64,000 nt of DNA from contig NC_049981.1 of NCBI RefSeq assembly GCF_000003815.2, forward strand, positions 2,991,905 to 3,055,904. The letters are read 5' to 3'. Under the pieces are notes generated by a model that was not told the origin of the DNA, ran no database searches, and worked only from the letters and a program-made list of their open reading frames with translations. Source of the DNA: Branchiostoma floridae (Eukaryota; Chordata; Leptocardii; Amphioxiformes; Branchiostomatidae). Below, in pieces: positions 18,021 through 31,632 of this stretch (its first letter is position 1; the number at the start of each line of letters is the position of its first letter). Position numbers and translations under genes: made by a program.

Positions 18021-18254
18021 TTGTTTGGCACACCGTGTAGTAAAAGTCTTTCTGCCCGACTTGGCTGCTTTGTGAACTTCTTCAGGCAAGACGGTTCCGT
18101 GGAGTATTTTCCGGAATGCATTTCCTCCTGTCCGCAAACCACTTGTATGTTGACAGTACTAGTGTGCGATGTATTCAGTTTATTAAAGACCATGACCTAC
18201 CGCGAAGACCATGGACTACCTGTAGTCTTCTCGTCTTCACTAGAGGCGGTATAG
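18021..18254 (+). pseudogene. Decayed paralogue of the 13701-13815 exon
   Basis: The reading contains GCFVNFFRQDGSVEYF, clearly related to the exon at 13701. The splice acceptor has become ACTTGG, and after EYF the frame diverges from the other copy. Nucleotide similarity continues past the ORF (CCGCGAAGACCATGGACT in both), so the duplicated unit is about 200 bp and larger than the putative exon. Confidence 0.4.
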
Positions 18255-18973
18255 GACAGAGGACAAATATCCTCCTTTTTTCTTTGCATAGACCATATCA
18301 TAAGGCTTATGACGGAAAAGAAGGGAATGTTGGCGGTCCCGTTTGTGGGTTGCAGGGTTTTTGTGTTTGCTTGTTTATTTTACTTTGTACAAACGAAAGA
18401 TTACAATAAGTACATAGTTACATAAAAAAAGAAATATTTACTGTAGCATTTTTGCAAGGGTGATTTGAGGTTAGAAAGCCTATAATTTGACCACTCTTCA
18501 GCTCAGCTCACCTCACCTCACCGGTCCCATAGCCTCACCGGCCGTAGGGGCAGCAATGCCTTCACTCTTCATGATCAGCAGATCAGATAAATAAAAAAGT
18601 AGCCTGCAGCTGTAAAATTAATTAGAAAATAGTTTGCCAACTTATGCAGTGTGCTTGGATTGATCAAAGATTTAATTAACTTAAAACAATATATGAGGAA
18701 ATCAAATTCTTAAGATAACGAAATGATTATGTCATAACAAAATAACCGGAATGACCAAATTGAAATAAGGACAATGAGGAGAGTTGAAATAAGTATGAGG
18801 ATCCATCTGGATTTGTTAACATAGTAATAGATATCAACAAAAACGTAAACAATCCAAGTTAATATACATTTTGGGCTATTCATGAATTTGTCACAATGAG
18901 GGAATATGGACCACTGTACACAATTGCAAATAGTCATAGGTTTCATTTTGCCTTAATTACCTTCATAAATATT

Positions 18974-19240
18974 CATGGGGGTTATATTTTTAGTAGCGTG
19001 TGTGTGTCAACAAGATAACTTAAGAAAGGCTCGATGGAATGGATTTATACTTTTAAGTCTGTTAAAATCTGTTGGTGGGATGTCACAAAAGCTGGAAATT
19101 ATTAGATTTTGGGCCCCCTAGCAGCTTTTCTTGGTACTGCAGCGGAACGTCCGGTTTTGATATGTCTCGTTTCGAACGATTTATGGTCATTATCTTGGGG
19201 TGTTAGACAGCTCTTGTGCTCTCACAAGTTCTGTAGAAAA
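18974..19240. repeat. Dispersed GGTTATATTTT repeat, copy 1 (diverged)
   Basis: It shares the order GTTATATTTTTAGTAGCG, TCAACAAGATAACTTAAG, GGGCCCCCTAGCAG, GGTACTGCAGCGGAAC and AGACAGCTCTTGTGCT with the copy at 20290-20545. No ORF or clear termini are present. Confidence 0.6.
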
Positions 19241-19457
19241 ATTAAATTCCTAATGAAACTAGACAAACCATCGATCATGAAATATCTAGAATTATGCTCT
19301 TTTATTTCAACCATAACTGAAAAGGGAGGAGAAGTCGGATTTATCTAACGTTAGATTATTTCTTCAACATGTCTTGTTGTGACCTGTACTTAGCCCGACG
19401 TATGCAATTCGAAGGTCTTCATTCAATTAATCCCAAGATCTGCTCTGTCATAGGCTT

Positions 19458-19671
19458 GGTTTACACACGAGTTTTCCGGGTTGACTAGGAGTAGACTCCG
19501 CCTGAGCCGACTTGTAGGCAATACTGCGGTCGTCACACCACCGCGACGCAGCTGGGCCTTCCAAGCTGGGCCTTCGCGGTTCCGTGTGTGTAAACAGAGC
19601 GCTCCCGAGTCGGACTCTGGGGGAGTGTACTCCAAGTTGACTCGAGTACTCAAAAACGCGTGTGTAAAGCC
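19458..19671. mobile_element. MITE with GGTTTACACACG / CGTGTGTAAAGCC ends
   Basis: The 214-bp segment begins GGTTTACACACGAGTTTTC and ends AAAACGCGTGTGTAAAGCC, with further complementary stretches inward (GAGTAGACTCCGCC against GGGGGAGTGTACTCC). The overlapping reading frames on both strands are by-products of the palindrome. Confidence 0.6.
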
Positions 19672-20289
19672 GGCCATGGCTATGCAACTGGCCTTTCTTC
19701 TTGACTTGGCTGCTTACACCTCCCGGAATGTGTAGGTATGCTCAAACGAAAAGCCGTCGCACGCACTTTCTACTCATCCGAATAAGGTGAAATCTTATGA
19801 AAATCAATGCATGTGATTTACATATGCCAGGTTCACACTCAACAAAATCAATGCGAATCCTGTCAATCAGGCTAATTGTGTATTCTGTTTTGTCCTGGGC
19901 AAGAGTGGACATTCAATGTGTTCAGAGATGTTGATTGTCTTTATGGTTCATGCATTTTGTTGAAGTCTGGAGGTATAGTTTTTTGGTGTAACTGTATGCC
20001 TACCTTCATGTTTGTGTTTTCGGATATTTGTGATCAGCATAACTTTGGAACCTCTCCATGGATTGTAATGACAATGTGTATGTGGGTAGGTGTTTCATAG
20101 ACGAAAGTTAAGGTAAACTTTGGTCTCCATGGAATGTGACCTCGGCAATTTACTCGGAACTTTCAATTTTTGGTAACGTTTGGCCAGGGCATACAATGGT
20201 CTTGATTTGTTTTGGCGGCAAATAGTTTATGAAATAAGGCAGTAGCTTACTCTTGAACTACAGGGGCATTTTTTACCTCCATGAAATGT

Positions 20290-20545
20290 CAAGGAGGTTA
20301 TATTTTCAGTAGCGTTTGTCTGTCTGTCTGTCTGCCAACAAGGTAACTCAAGAACGGCTGGATGGATTGGTTTCATACTTGGTGTGTTGGTGGGGTGTGA
20401 TGAAAGCTGGAAATAATTTGATTTGGGGCCCCCTAGCGGCCCCCCTTGGTACTGCAGCGCAACTTCCAGTTTTGCTATCTCGTGCTCTGAACCAGTTATG
20501 GTCACGAATTTTGAATATTAGATAGCTCTTGTGCTTAAGAATAAG
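20290..20545. repeat. Dispersed GGTTATATTTT repeat, copy 2 (best preserved)
   Basis: It starts CAAGGAGGTTATATTTTCAG, includes a short (TGTC)n run, GGGGCCCCCTAGCGGCC and GGTACTGCAGCGCAACTTCC, and ends near TTAGATAGCTCTTGTGC. A short piece (GGTACTGCAGCGGAAGTTC) also sits at 45469-45487, just before a receptor exon. Confidence 0.65.
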
Positions 20546-22384
20546 TGACATAAGTTTTGACCCCCTTGCGGCTAGTTAAGGAGTAACACGGGCATTTTTG
20601 TCAAAAACCTCTGAAGTGGATAACTCAAGAAGGAAACAACGAATTTTCATGATTTTTGGTATGTAGGTACTTTAGACAATGTTGTACCAAATTAAATACG
20701 AATTAAGCAAAATAGTATTACATTAGCATAATTAATGAGAAAAATCTATCATAGCAGTTTTTTCAATGTACCTCTTGTCCCGGACATGATAAGGTCTTGA
20801 CATTTTAGTGGTAGATAGCTGTCAGCGTCATGGCAAAGTGGGGCAAGTTTCAGCGCCCTAACATTTATTTTTGGAACTGCAGGGGCATTTTTGTCAAAAC
20901 ATTCTAAAGACAACTGCAGAAAGCAATGACGGCTTGACATAATTTTAGGCATGCGGGTAGCTTAGGCAAAGATATCCATAATAATTATATACATATCAAG
21001 CAAATGAGGACTTAATTTCCATAATTAATGTGGAAATTGCATAATTCCATTGTTTTAATAACTGGACTTAAATAAATATAACACATGTAAATTATGATCG
21101 ATGGAACATAAGCAGATGCCAAATATGCTAATGAGGAACTGATTTGCATAATATATGCGAACATTGCAAAACTGCTTAATGATGGGAATTTTATACTTGT
21201 GACATGTGTGTGTTAGTCAATAATGAACATCACCATGCATAAATCATGAAAATGTGCAAGTTATTTGCGTAAAATTGACAAAAGCTCTAAATATTTCATG
21301 GAGGTATGAGGTCGCCGAACTCTAGTTGTTAGATTTATTTCAAGGAGGAAAACGAAACACATGAATGACGAACTTCCATGATATTCGGAATGCAAGTAGC
21401 TTTGACAGAGATGCACACATTGCTATGCAAATTATGCAAACTAGGACCTAATTTGCATTGTCAAGTAGGAAAGTTTGCAACACAACTGTTTTTTTTCATT
21501 ATAGGGCTTTCATACACGTAACTTAATTACTATATAATTTATAGAAAGCGACACGATAATGGATATTTAATACGCAAGTGAAAGTCTAATGATTAGAAAT
21601 TAGAAATGCCACTCTGGGGTAGAAAATTCCCACCATTCACCACTATACTAGAGTCCATTCCTAGATACCACGAGGGTTTTTAGAGGCCGGGTTTGAAATA
21701 AGTTGGAACTATTTTGAATAAAAGAGTATCTACGCCCCAACAGTTATTTTTCAAAAAATTAATATGGAATTTTGAATCTATTTGAATTCCTTTGAATACT
21801 TTGGAAAAATTTTGAATGAGATCATACAAAAATCTCTTTATTTACAAAAATTTTCAAACATCTGCAGGATTCTTGCACTTTTAGAAATATTTGCAAAAAA
21901 TGGTAAATCTTGCCAAATGGTAGAATTTATCTATTGCCCCATAAAAGTTAGCCCCTTTTGTCTCCCTGATATATTTTTAGATTTCACTGATGGGCACTGG
22001 TGGGTCCTTTGTGGTAGGCCATTGACATGACACCAAATCATACTTTGCAAGGATGTGTGAATTGCTTTTTTCCTAGCCCACTGACCCAATATTACAAAAA
22101 AAAATTGTAGAAAATGGTAAATAATGGCAAAATGCTGTTACCATTGTTTACAAACTGTTAGAAGTATTCTGGTATTCTGTTCCTCATCGTGAATATTCAA
22201 AGGTTATACAGACCGCGGAAAATATTTAGAAAGTTCAAATAGCATTCAGAATATAAACATTCAAAGTATAAAATCTCCTGGACATATAATTGAAAACAAT
22301 TGAAAACATTTGTAAATGATGACAATGGCAACCCTCGCGGTGACTTGGTATCGACTCTATTATGACAATTTGGATAATTTAGGC

Positions 22385-22520
22385 ATGTCGGGTTATATCT
22401 GAAGAACCGTAAAATGGATTGCAATAGTTTTTGGTAGGTGGGTAGGTGGGTGTTTGGTGACGGTGAAAGTCGATTTTGGACCCCTGTTTGTTGACCTTGG
22501 TACTGAAGCAGCATCTTTGG
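22385..22520. repeat. Dispersed GGTTATATTTT repeat, copy 3 (partial)
   Basis: It shares the GGTTATATCTGAAGAACCG, AATGGATTGCAATAG and TTGGTACTGAAGCAGCATC order with the other copies, at lower similarity. Confidence 0.4.
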
Positions 22521-23604
22521 GCCTGGACAGTCCGTGGTGTTGATTTGTAGGTAGTGGGTATACGTAGGTGCTAAATTGAGGCTTATGTGGTGTAAATTTG
22601 GACCTTATAGAATCTGTTGATGGATTATGGTGATATTTGTGTTGTGACCCCGACTGTTCTAAAGCATTTATGGCCCTCTGGTGGTTAGGGGTGGTACTGC
22701 AGCAGGTGTTTCATTTTTATGTTACACCACCTTGGTATGGAATGATATAGTTTACATGCAGGTCATCGGTAGAGGGTATCATTTTTGACAGCGTGCTGTG
22801 GTTGCTGTAGTATCTCCTGGGATGTTGTACATAAGGTCCGACTGCAAGCAGAGGGAGGGTAGCTTCCAACACACTCGTACACACTATGTGAATCAGTTGG
22901 CACAATCAATAATGAAAGTCTATAGACCATTATATTTCATAAAAGGACTCTCAGGTTGACATACGTAACTAGGACAGAGAAAAATATTGTAATTATGCAA
23001 ATGAAGAACTGATTTGCATAAATTATTAGAAACTGATATCATTAATCGATGGTAAGGCTGGGAATTTTATCTACAAGTTAAGTTAAGTTGAATATTATTA
23101 CTGTGGGCCATTGTAAAACAGTTCCCTGCTTTCAGCTGTGAAGATAATTTACTGGTGATTGATATATAAATTAGGTGCGTAAAGTTTGTTCAAGAAAGGA
23201 AGATCATAGACAGATTTGCATAATCAATACTCCAGAGGATGTCATCCATAAAAAGTAAATGCTATGGCCTTAACAGATACTAGCTATGGACTAACTAAAC
23301 AATGTTGATTAACATGAAAATCACCATGCATGGATTATATAAATGTAAAAGAAATTTGACCATTTTTTTCTTTAAAAATCACTTAATATTTCATGAAAGT
23401 ATGTTTCCGAACTCTTGCTTGCGATGGTTTTAAAGCAGGGTCACGTTATTCATTATAACGTCCTGGTATTCCCACCAGAGAAGATCCGATTGTGTTGGCT
23501 GATTATTTGTTTATGTTCAGTAGAATGTGAAGTGAGAAAGAGGTGCCGTTTTTCGTGAAACGATGATTATTTTCTATTTTGCGTAGAATCTATTTGTCAT
23601 CAAC

Positions 23605-26600
23605 ATGGCAGGACTACCTCCACGCCGTTGGATGGCAAACTTCGTGTCCTTGCTCGTCTTCTTGTTACCAAACCACCTGATTCAGTCCAGTGCAACTTTG
23701 TGTGGAGGTAACCTGACGGCTCCCTCTGGAGGTCCTTTTACATCACCGACCTATCGCAGTAACTATTACAGCAATGTGATCTGTGAGTGGCGGATCGCCG
23801 TTCCAGAAGGAAATACGATTCTACTCACGTTTGGCAGTTTTAATTTTACATCTTACGATGCCATTCTAAACATCTACGATGGGGCCAATACTAGTGCTGC
23901 ACAGTTAAAGAGGTATTTCCTTTCAAAAATGTCACAACTCATGATGATCAGAACTCATTGATGTTGATGTTATTTGATGGTACAATTCGTAGTGACAATT
24001 GTACATCCAAATCTCCAATCTTTTGCGGTAACTACGTATCACTCGTATATCAGCATTCGCTAACATGATATTTACTTTTGAATATCCAGCTTAAGAAGGT
24101 CAGCGTCGGTCCGCCCTATCACCAGCACATCTAACGTGATGTTCCTGAGGTTCACATTGCGCTACCACCCTTACGATTTTGATTGGACGAATCAAGAATT
24201 CGAGTTCTCCTACACAAGTAACGCAACAGCTCAGAGTAAAGGTATTTATACGGAAATTTCAAAGCTTGCATCAAGTTGCATGACTAAAACAAAAGTGTTT
24301 GATTAAGGGTTGGGGTGTATACGGTGCCATAATTCATGGCCGGTTCCTATAACCACCAAATGAACGACCGAGCGTAGCGAGTTTGTTTGAGGCAGTTATA
24401 GGAACCGGCCATGAATTATGGCTCTGTATATAAGGTTATACATCAAAGGAAAGCGGGTCATTAACGTTATTATCATATATACATTGTCATATATCTAGCC
24501 GTGACGACTTAGCTTCGGAGGGCGCATTACATTATATAGTACAGTAAACCAATACTTTACCGAACGCGCCTAGCAACGGGAAAAATACCCTAGCAACCGA
24601 CCGCCGTGTACCCCCGATGACAGTTTTGTATAGTAGCTGCCCTAGATAATGATGCTTCATGTTCCTTAGTGACACCGACCAATGCAACTGAATGTGGAGG
24701 CAACCTGACGGCTGCCTCTGGAAGTACTCTGACATCACCGAACTATCCCAGTGACTATGGCAATGATGAGAACTGTGAGTGGTGGATCACCGGTCCAACA
24801 GGATCCACGATTCGTCTCATGATTGACAGCTTCAACATTGAGCCCGAATTTGACGTTTTGAATATCTACGATGGAGACTGTCTTATTGCCGCGCCACTAG
24901 TAAGGTAGAATCCTTAACAACTTATCACATGCTGAAGAAAGGTTCAACTGTAATTTCCTACACAAAACATGGACAAACCAAACGCCAGTTTGAAAAAGAG
25001 AAATCCAGCGCTTACATGATGTTACGTCATGCATATTAGACACGTTACTCAGTGACTAGTGGATCATAAGTCTCAGAAATCTTAATGGTTCTTTGAAAAG
25101 ATGATTGAAACCCTAGCGTAATTGTTGTCTTTCACTCTAAAAATTGGAGTTTTGGGTCTGTTTTGTTTAAGATAATTTCTATCGTCACAGATGAACTTTG
25201 AGGTGTGATATGATATGGACGTATGCTTATTGATAATGTTACCTGTAGTAAAGGTGATGAGCACGCAAATACCAATTTGCGTGTACATCCTAATTAAATC
25301 TCCAAAATCTTCAGTAGAACATTAGCTTTATATACTTTTTTATTTTACACATACTATTTTATCATTTTATTTACCAGTTTAACAGGCTCTCAGTCAGCCC
25401 GCAATATCACCAGCACGTCTAACGTGATGTTCCTGAGGTTTACATCTGATGGGAGCGTGACGGATCAGGGGTTCCAAATTTCCTACACAGGTAAGACAAC
25501 AAATACGGTCGTGGCTTTCATACCTATAAATCTAACTACATGAAGAAAACTAGTTCTACGATCTCAGACCTTTGCCAAATAATATTAACCTTTGCCAGTG
25601 ACGCCTTAGAAATGTTTCTAATTGATTATGCAAACTATGTTGATCATCTTTACTATCCAATATGTTGATTACGCAATTTGTTTTAAGTACAAATGTGAGA
25701 TGCTTCTTAGCATTTTTTAGAAAGTATGTAAATTTTGCCCGGCATTGCATGAAAAATGTTTCATGTATTTCACCTTTACTTAGCTTGCTAGTGCTGCAAG
25801 CGTAACTTTACGTGCTTGCCAAATAAAGATTTTTTTCTCGATACAAAGTAATACCGAACAGCGCAAGTGGATGTGGAGGAAACCTGACTTCTTCGTCTTT
25901 GTATGGAGAGTATTTTCAATCACCAAACTATCCATGTGACTACGGTAATAATGAGACATGTGAGTGGCTGATCACTGTCCCAGCAGGAAACATAATAGAT
26001 CTCAGCTCCTACTTCTTTCACGTTGAGGAAAATAGTGACTTTCTGACTATCTACGATGGAAGCGATGTTTTTGCTGAACAGATAAGAAGGTACTTTTTTA
26101 TTTTAAATCCCTCTGATTATTTAGGCTAATGTATGCTTATCAACAATGATATTTGTAGAACAGTCAGAAAATCCTGTTTGTAAAAAAAAACCTTAAAGGA
26201 GTTTGAGTGTCTCATCTTGTCGAGTAATTTGAACACTGAAAATATGAATATCAAGAAATTCTATTTTTGAATAAAATCAATTATAGAATTGGTCTATTCA
26301 TACATACATACATACATACATACATACATGTATACTAAAACAACATTGCAGCCTGTTATACCTTGCTGTAAAACTGGCTGAATTAAATTAGTTGTATACT
26401 TATAAAGCATCCTTAAAACATATATATATATATACAACATAACTTGAAGCGCACTTACGCTGTTTCCCTTACTTACACACAATGTGCTCGTTGATGTCTA
26501 GGTTAACAGGTTCACAGTGGGGCAGATTCGTCACCAGCTCAACTAACGCGATGTTCCTAAAGTTTACATCTGACGAGAAAGGGGCAGCCCGAGGGTTCAA

Positions 26601-29600
26601 TATCAACTACAGAAGTCAAAGTAAGTGTGTTGCTGGACAGTCGGCATTTGAAAGTCATGACAATGATATATACATATATGCATTATATATATATATAGAT
26701 CTAACTACATATATATATATATATATATATATAATGCATATTTTATTATGAAAAATAAACTAAATTACATGAGATTTTATTCATGTAATAAAATAGCAGT
26801 AATGTAGTAAGAAAACCTCGAAAATACATTGTTACAACCGAAATTAACGAATTTCATAAACAAATAACTGTTTAACAACCGGTTGCCATGGCAACACGAA
26901 AAACGAAGCAAACTTTGTAACATTGTTGCCAACTAAATCTTAACCGTTAGTAAAAAGTCGTTACATTTGGTTGGTCTAGCGTAAGCCGTTCGGGCATTAT
27001 GTGACATGGAAGTTGGCGCTGGCCGCAAAAGCAACCCCCGTCTGTTTCGAATAGGGTTAAACTATCCCGCAGCACTACCTTTGAAGTAGTCATTGACAAA
27101 TACAGTATAGAAAACTAAAAAAAATGTTTTTCTAGGAAAAATGAAATAAATATACCTTTTTACCTAATTAAGATTTAATGTATTTTGCTTAAATGTTCCT
27201 CAATAACAAGGCTTTTCATACGTTTGCTACACCAGGATGTGGCGGCTTCTTCACGGATCTAGATCTCTCCAGAGGTCCTTTCACATCACCGAACTACCCA
27301 AGAAACTACAGCGATAATGAACATTGTTATTGGGCGATCGACGTCCCAGAAGGAAAAATAGTTCGTCTCACGTTTGACAGTTTCGACGTTGAGAAAGACC
27401 GTGACTTTCTTAACATCTACGATAGTCAGTCGTTGCTACGAAGGTAAATGCCTTAATTACCAGGCACACCTAATGATATGGACGAATACATACTGACTAT
27501 AGTAGTAATCTTTCAAGATGCACGGATGCTTACCACTTACTACTAATAATGCAAGGTAATAATCAGCAATTGCAAGCAAATACCAAAATTCTTAATCTTA
27601 TTATTAAATCTCTTGTTGTCGGGATGAAATGAAATACACTTGAAAGTGCCACATCATACCATGTATCCATTGATTTCTAGGTTAACAGGTCAGAAGTCTG
27701 TCATCAACATCACCAGCACTTCCAACTGGATGGGCCTCAGTTTTAAATCTGACGAGAATGGGACGGCCCAAGGGTTTCAGTTCTCCTATACAATTCACAC
27801 GGCTCACAGTAAGGGTTTTGTTTAAAGTTTGAATGTTATCTGAAGATATGGCGATAACTTTTTAAATAGATTTTATCAGAATGTTCATTAGCCCAAGGAA
27901 CGTTCCAACATCCAATGGCACTGGTGCCTTAATGTTGCGTTCATTTCACAACTGTTCCCAGTTCCTCATTTTCACTAGCTATAGATAGTAACTAATTAAG
28001 GCAGAAACAATAAGTAAAGTTGAACACCATGTATTCAATATGCTAATGCATACCCGTAATTATCATTTAACCCATTGAGCCCTAGTGCGCATGCGTGAGG
28101 TGTATTAGCAAATAATGAGGTATATGAACCTAATGACAACTAATGACCTAATGTGTATATTTTCCTCTTCGTTAATCAGCTGGAAATAAAAATGTGCCTC
28201 GTGATTTTAAACTTATTTCATTTCGCGCAACCACGCACGGGCGGAGAGGCCGAGAGGTGGGGTGTGAAGTTAGAACCATTGACACAAAGGAACAAAAAAA
28301 TACTTGAAAATTCTAATTGCAAGCTGTGCATACATGTACTGATCTTGTTACAAGGTACATGAGGTTAGAAATTCAATAACGATGCTTGAAGTTACCGATG
28401 ATGGCCTGAATATTACCAGCTTGGGATTTTGTGATTCTGTGCAATTTGCCGAAGAGTGAGATAATTCATTGTGCAATAACTCGCTTCTAAACTGTAATTG
28501 CAAAGGTTTACATGTGAGTACTTATTCCATAACAGCAAACAAAACATCACTTCACGAAAGTAAATAATTGTTTCGTTATCCTTTCTAAGCCTCCAAGTTT
28601 GACAGCTAACCGCAATGCCCGGGCATTTTGTTCTTTAGTGACACCGGACAGCTACAGTGCCCCAGGTTGTGGCAGATACCATCTGACGAATCACTCTGGA
28701 GGTCCTTTTACATCACCGAACTATCCCAGTAACAACGGCAACAATGAGATCTGTGAGTGGCTGATCGTCGTCCCAGAAGGAAGAACGATTCTTCTCACGT
28801 TCGACAGTTTTGACGTTGAGGAAAACGGTGACGTTCTGACCATCTACGACAGATACAGGTCTAGAATCTTGAGAAGGTAAGGTCTTAGGGAAAAAATTTC
28901 CAGCTGATGATATGAACGTGCTCAGAAGGAGATTTACATAGCCATCCTTATCAATCAAATTCCCAGCATTTTGGACAATATAAACTAAACAAACGTTAAT
29001 CCTTAGTTACTCTCTATTCGATTGACAATGTTGACGTCTAGGTTATCCGGTCCACAGCCAGTTAGCCCCATTACAAGTTCATGTAACGTGATGTTCCTGA
29101 GGTTTACATCTGACTACAGCGATACGGCTCAAGGGTTCCAGTTCTCCTACACAAGCTACACACCTTACAGTAAGGGCATTATTTATCGTCGTTTCGATCA
29201 TGTCTTTATTTGATACATATAACAGTTAGCATCATTGTTATATTACAATATTGCGGCATTGTGTTTCATTGCGGGTTTTGGTTTTTGTGTCATAAGATAA
29301 GTATATACCATAACTTTCTTTTGCTTCTACATGTACTTTTTAAAAATGTAAAGATAACGTTATATTTTCGTAGCTTTCAAGAAATGTTATCTGATATGGC
29401 ACATGCAACATGTGTCCGAGTTGTTTTCAATTACGAGTTTTCTTACTCTGTAGTGAGACCGACCAATGCCACTGGCTGTGGAGGTAGCCTTACAGCTCCC
29501 TCTGGTGTCATCACATCGCCGAACTATCCCAGTAACTATGGCAACAATGAGATTTGTGAGTGGCAGATCGTCGTCCCAGAAGGAAGCAAGATTCGTCTGA

Positions 29601-31574
29601 CGTTCGAAAGTTTTGACGTTGAAGATGGCTACGACTTTTTGATCTTCTACGATGGAGCCAGTGGTTGTTCTCCGAGGTTGCGAAAGTTAATCACTTATAT
29701 GTTATATAAAGAATATCCATAATGCAATTTGCCAACCCCAATTTGGGGTCAGTCCAAACTTATTTATAGTGTTGGTTAGTTAAAGTTTAGTCCCAAAACG
29801 TGTGAATGCCTGATCATATGATCTGTTCATTTTCTAATCGGTCTAACATCCGGTTCACCGGATGTTTTCAGGTCCGATTTTTCCTGACCGGTCCGATTAG
29901 AAAACCCGGTTTTGTACCGGTACACCGTACCCACCTCTAGTACAGAATATAGTAGTAGTAATAGCCTTTATTGCAAATTCATGACCTGTCGGGCTAAGTA
30001 CATGCATGCAGATACAAAGGTCGTAATACAATACACATAGTTTCTAAGACGAATCTAAAACATGGGTTCTAAAACTATTCTTAGACTAATACATTTGTTC
30101 GGCTTCTTCTCGTTTCGTAGTAATGTTAAAATGTAGCTTGAGATGTATTAATAAAGCAAAAACGAATAAGTGCAGGTAAATTAAACATTCACGAGGCTCG
30201 TTCTTATCCCCTATCAAAGATAAGAACAAATCAGAAAAAAGTAAATGTAAATGAAAACAGATATTAACAATATATTATAATAGCAGGTTATAGGATGATA
30301 CTGATAGTTTATGGTAACTTTTTTTTACAAGCAATGCCTCTTACTAACATACTATTTACTTGTTGATCTTTCAGCATAACAGCTAGCAGCCCAATCACCA
30401 GCACATCTAACGTGATGTTCGTGAGGTTTACATCCGATGAAGTTGTAACGGCTCGAGGGTTCCAGCTCTTCTACACAAATTACAGTAAGAAAATTGTTTC
30501 TCAATGGACATTTCAACGTTATGGCTACATAGGTCACGTTATATGGTATATCGTATAAATTTGTATTGTATACTTATGGTAACATTGACTTGAAGAAAGT
30601 TTTATACTAGGAATGGTGTAATGTTAAGCATTTGAAAATCACCACCATTATCCTTATTTCACATCCTCGCTCACTTCTTGAAAATACTCTTGATGTCTAA
30701 TTTCATGTCGGTAATCATGGCAGGATGAAATGCAATTGATGACAAAGACATAATTAGCATTTGATTATACAAATCATCACTCAAGGTATCTACATTCCAA
30801 TTTTCACCAATTCCTGCAAATTCCAACTCCTGCATAAAAGATCACATTGTCCTATACATGTATAACTAATGTTCCGCCTGTACTCATCAATACTGGACAA
30901 CGTGTTATAAACAATTTCAAAACAAAGAAAAACTTTTATGTATAATTTGCTAACACCACGTGCACATAGAGCAATTTGTAGCTTCTCTCAATGACTTGGC
31001 ATATTTTCTTCCTTTGGTACAACAGCTTGTGGAGGTAACCTGACGGCTCCCTCTGGAGGTCCTTTTACATCACCGAACTATCCCAGTAACTATGGAAACT
31101 ACGAGATCTGTGAGTGGCGGATCACCGTTCCAGAAGGAAGCACGATTCTTCTGACGTTTGACAGTTTTGACGTTGCGGGAAACGGTGACGTTATGACTAT
31201 CCACGATTCATCTATTCAGCCAATAATAAGGTAAGGTATTAAAACAAATCCAAGGTCATCATATTGACTGATGCGTAGATATAGACAGCATTAACAGTAA
31301 AACACTCAGAAGGCGGATGCCACGCTATATTTGGGGATATTATGGGATAGTTTGAAGTAAATGTGTTGTAACTTTCTACTCACTTGACAATGTTGTGTTC
31401 TATAGGTTATCACGTTCACAGCCAGTTAGCCCCATTACAAGTTCATGTAACGTAATGTTACTGACGTTTACATCGGATGACAGTGGTACGGCTCAGGGGT
31501 TCCAGTTCTCCTACACAAGCTACACACCTTACAGTAAGGGTACTATAAATTGACGCATATATATATATGTGTGT

Positions 31575-31632
<58 letters not shown>

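Larger units (their letters stand above)
16600..23600. other. Repeat-rich intergenic region upstream of the CUB gene
   Basis: No conserved protein is read on either strand. It is A/T-rich and holds the dispersed GGTTATATTTT repeat family, one TIR element at 19458-19671 and the decayed ORF copy at 18021-18254. No promoter for the gene starting at 23605 could be singled out. Confidence 0.6.

Noticed and set aside
19423-19735. Three overlapping reading frames of 79-84 residues on both strands
   Set aside because: They arise from the palindromic MITE at 19458-19671.
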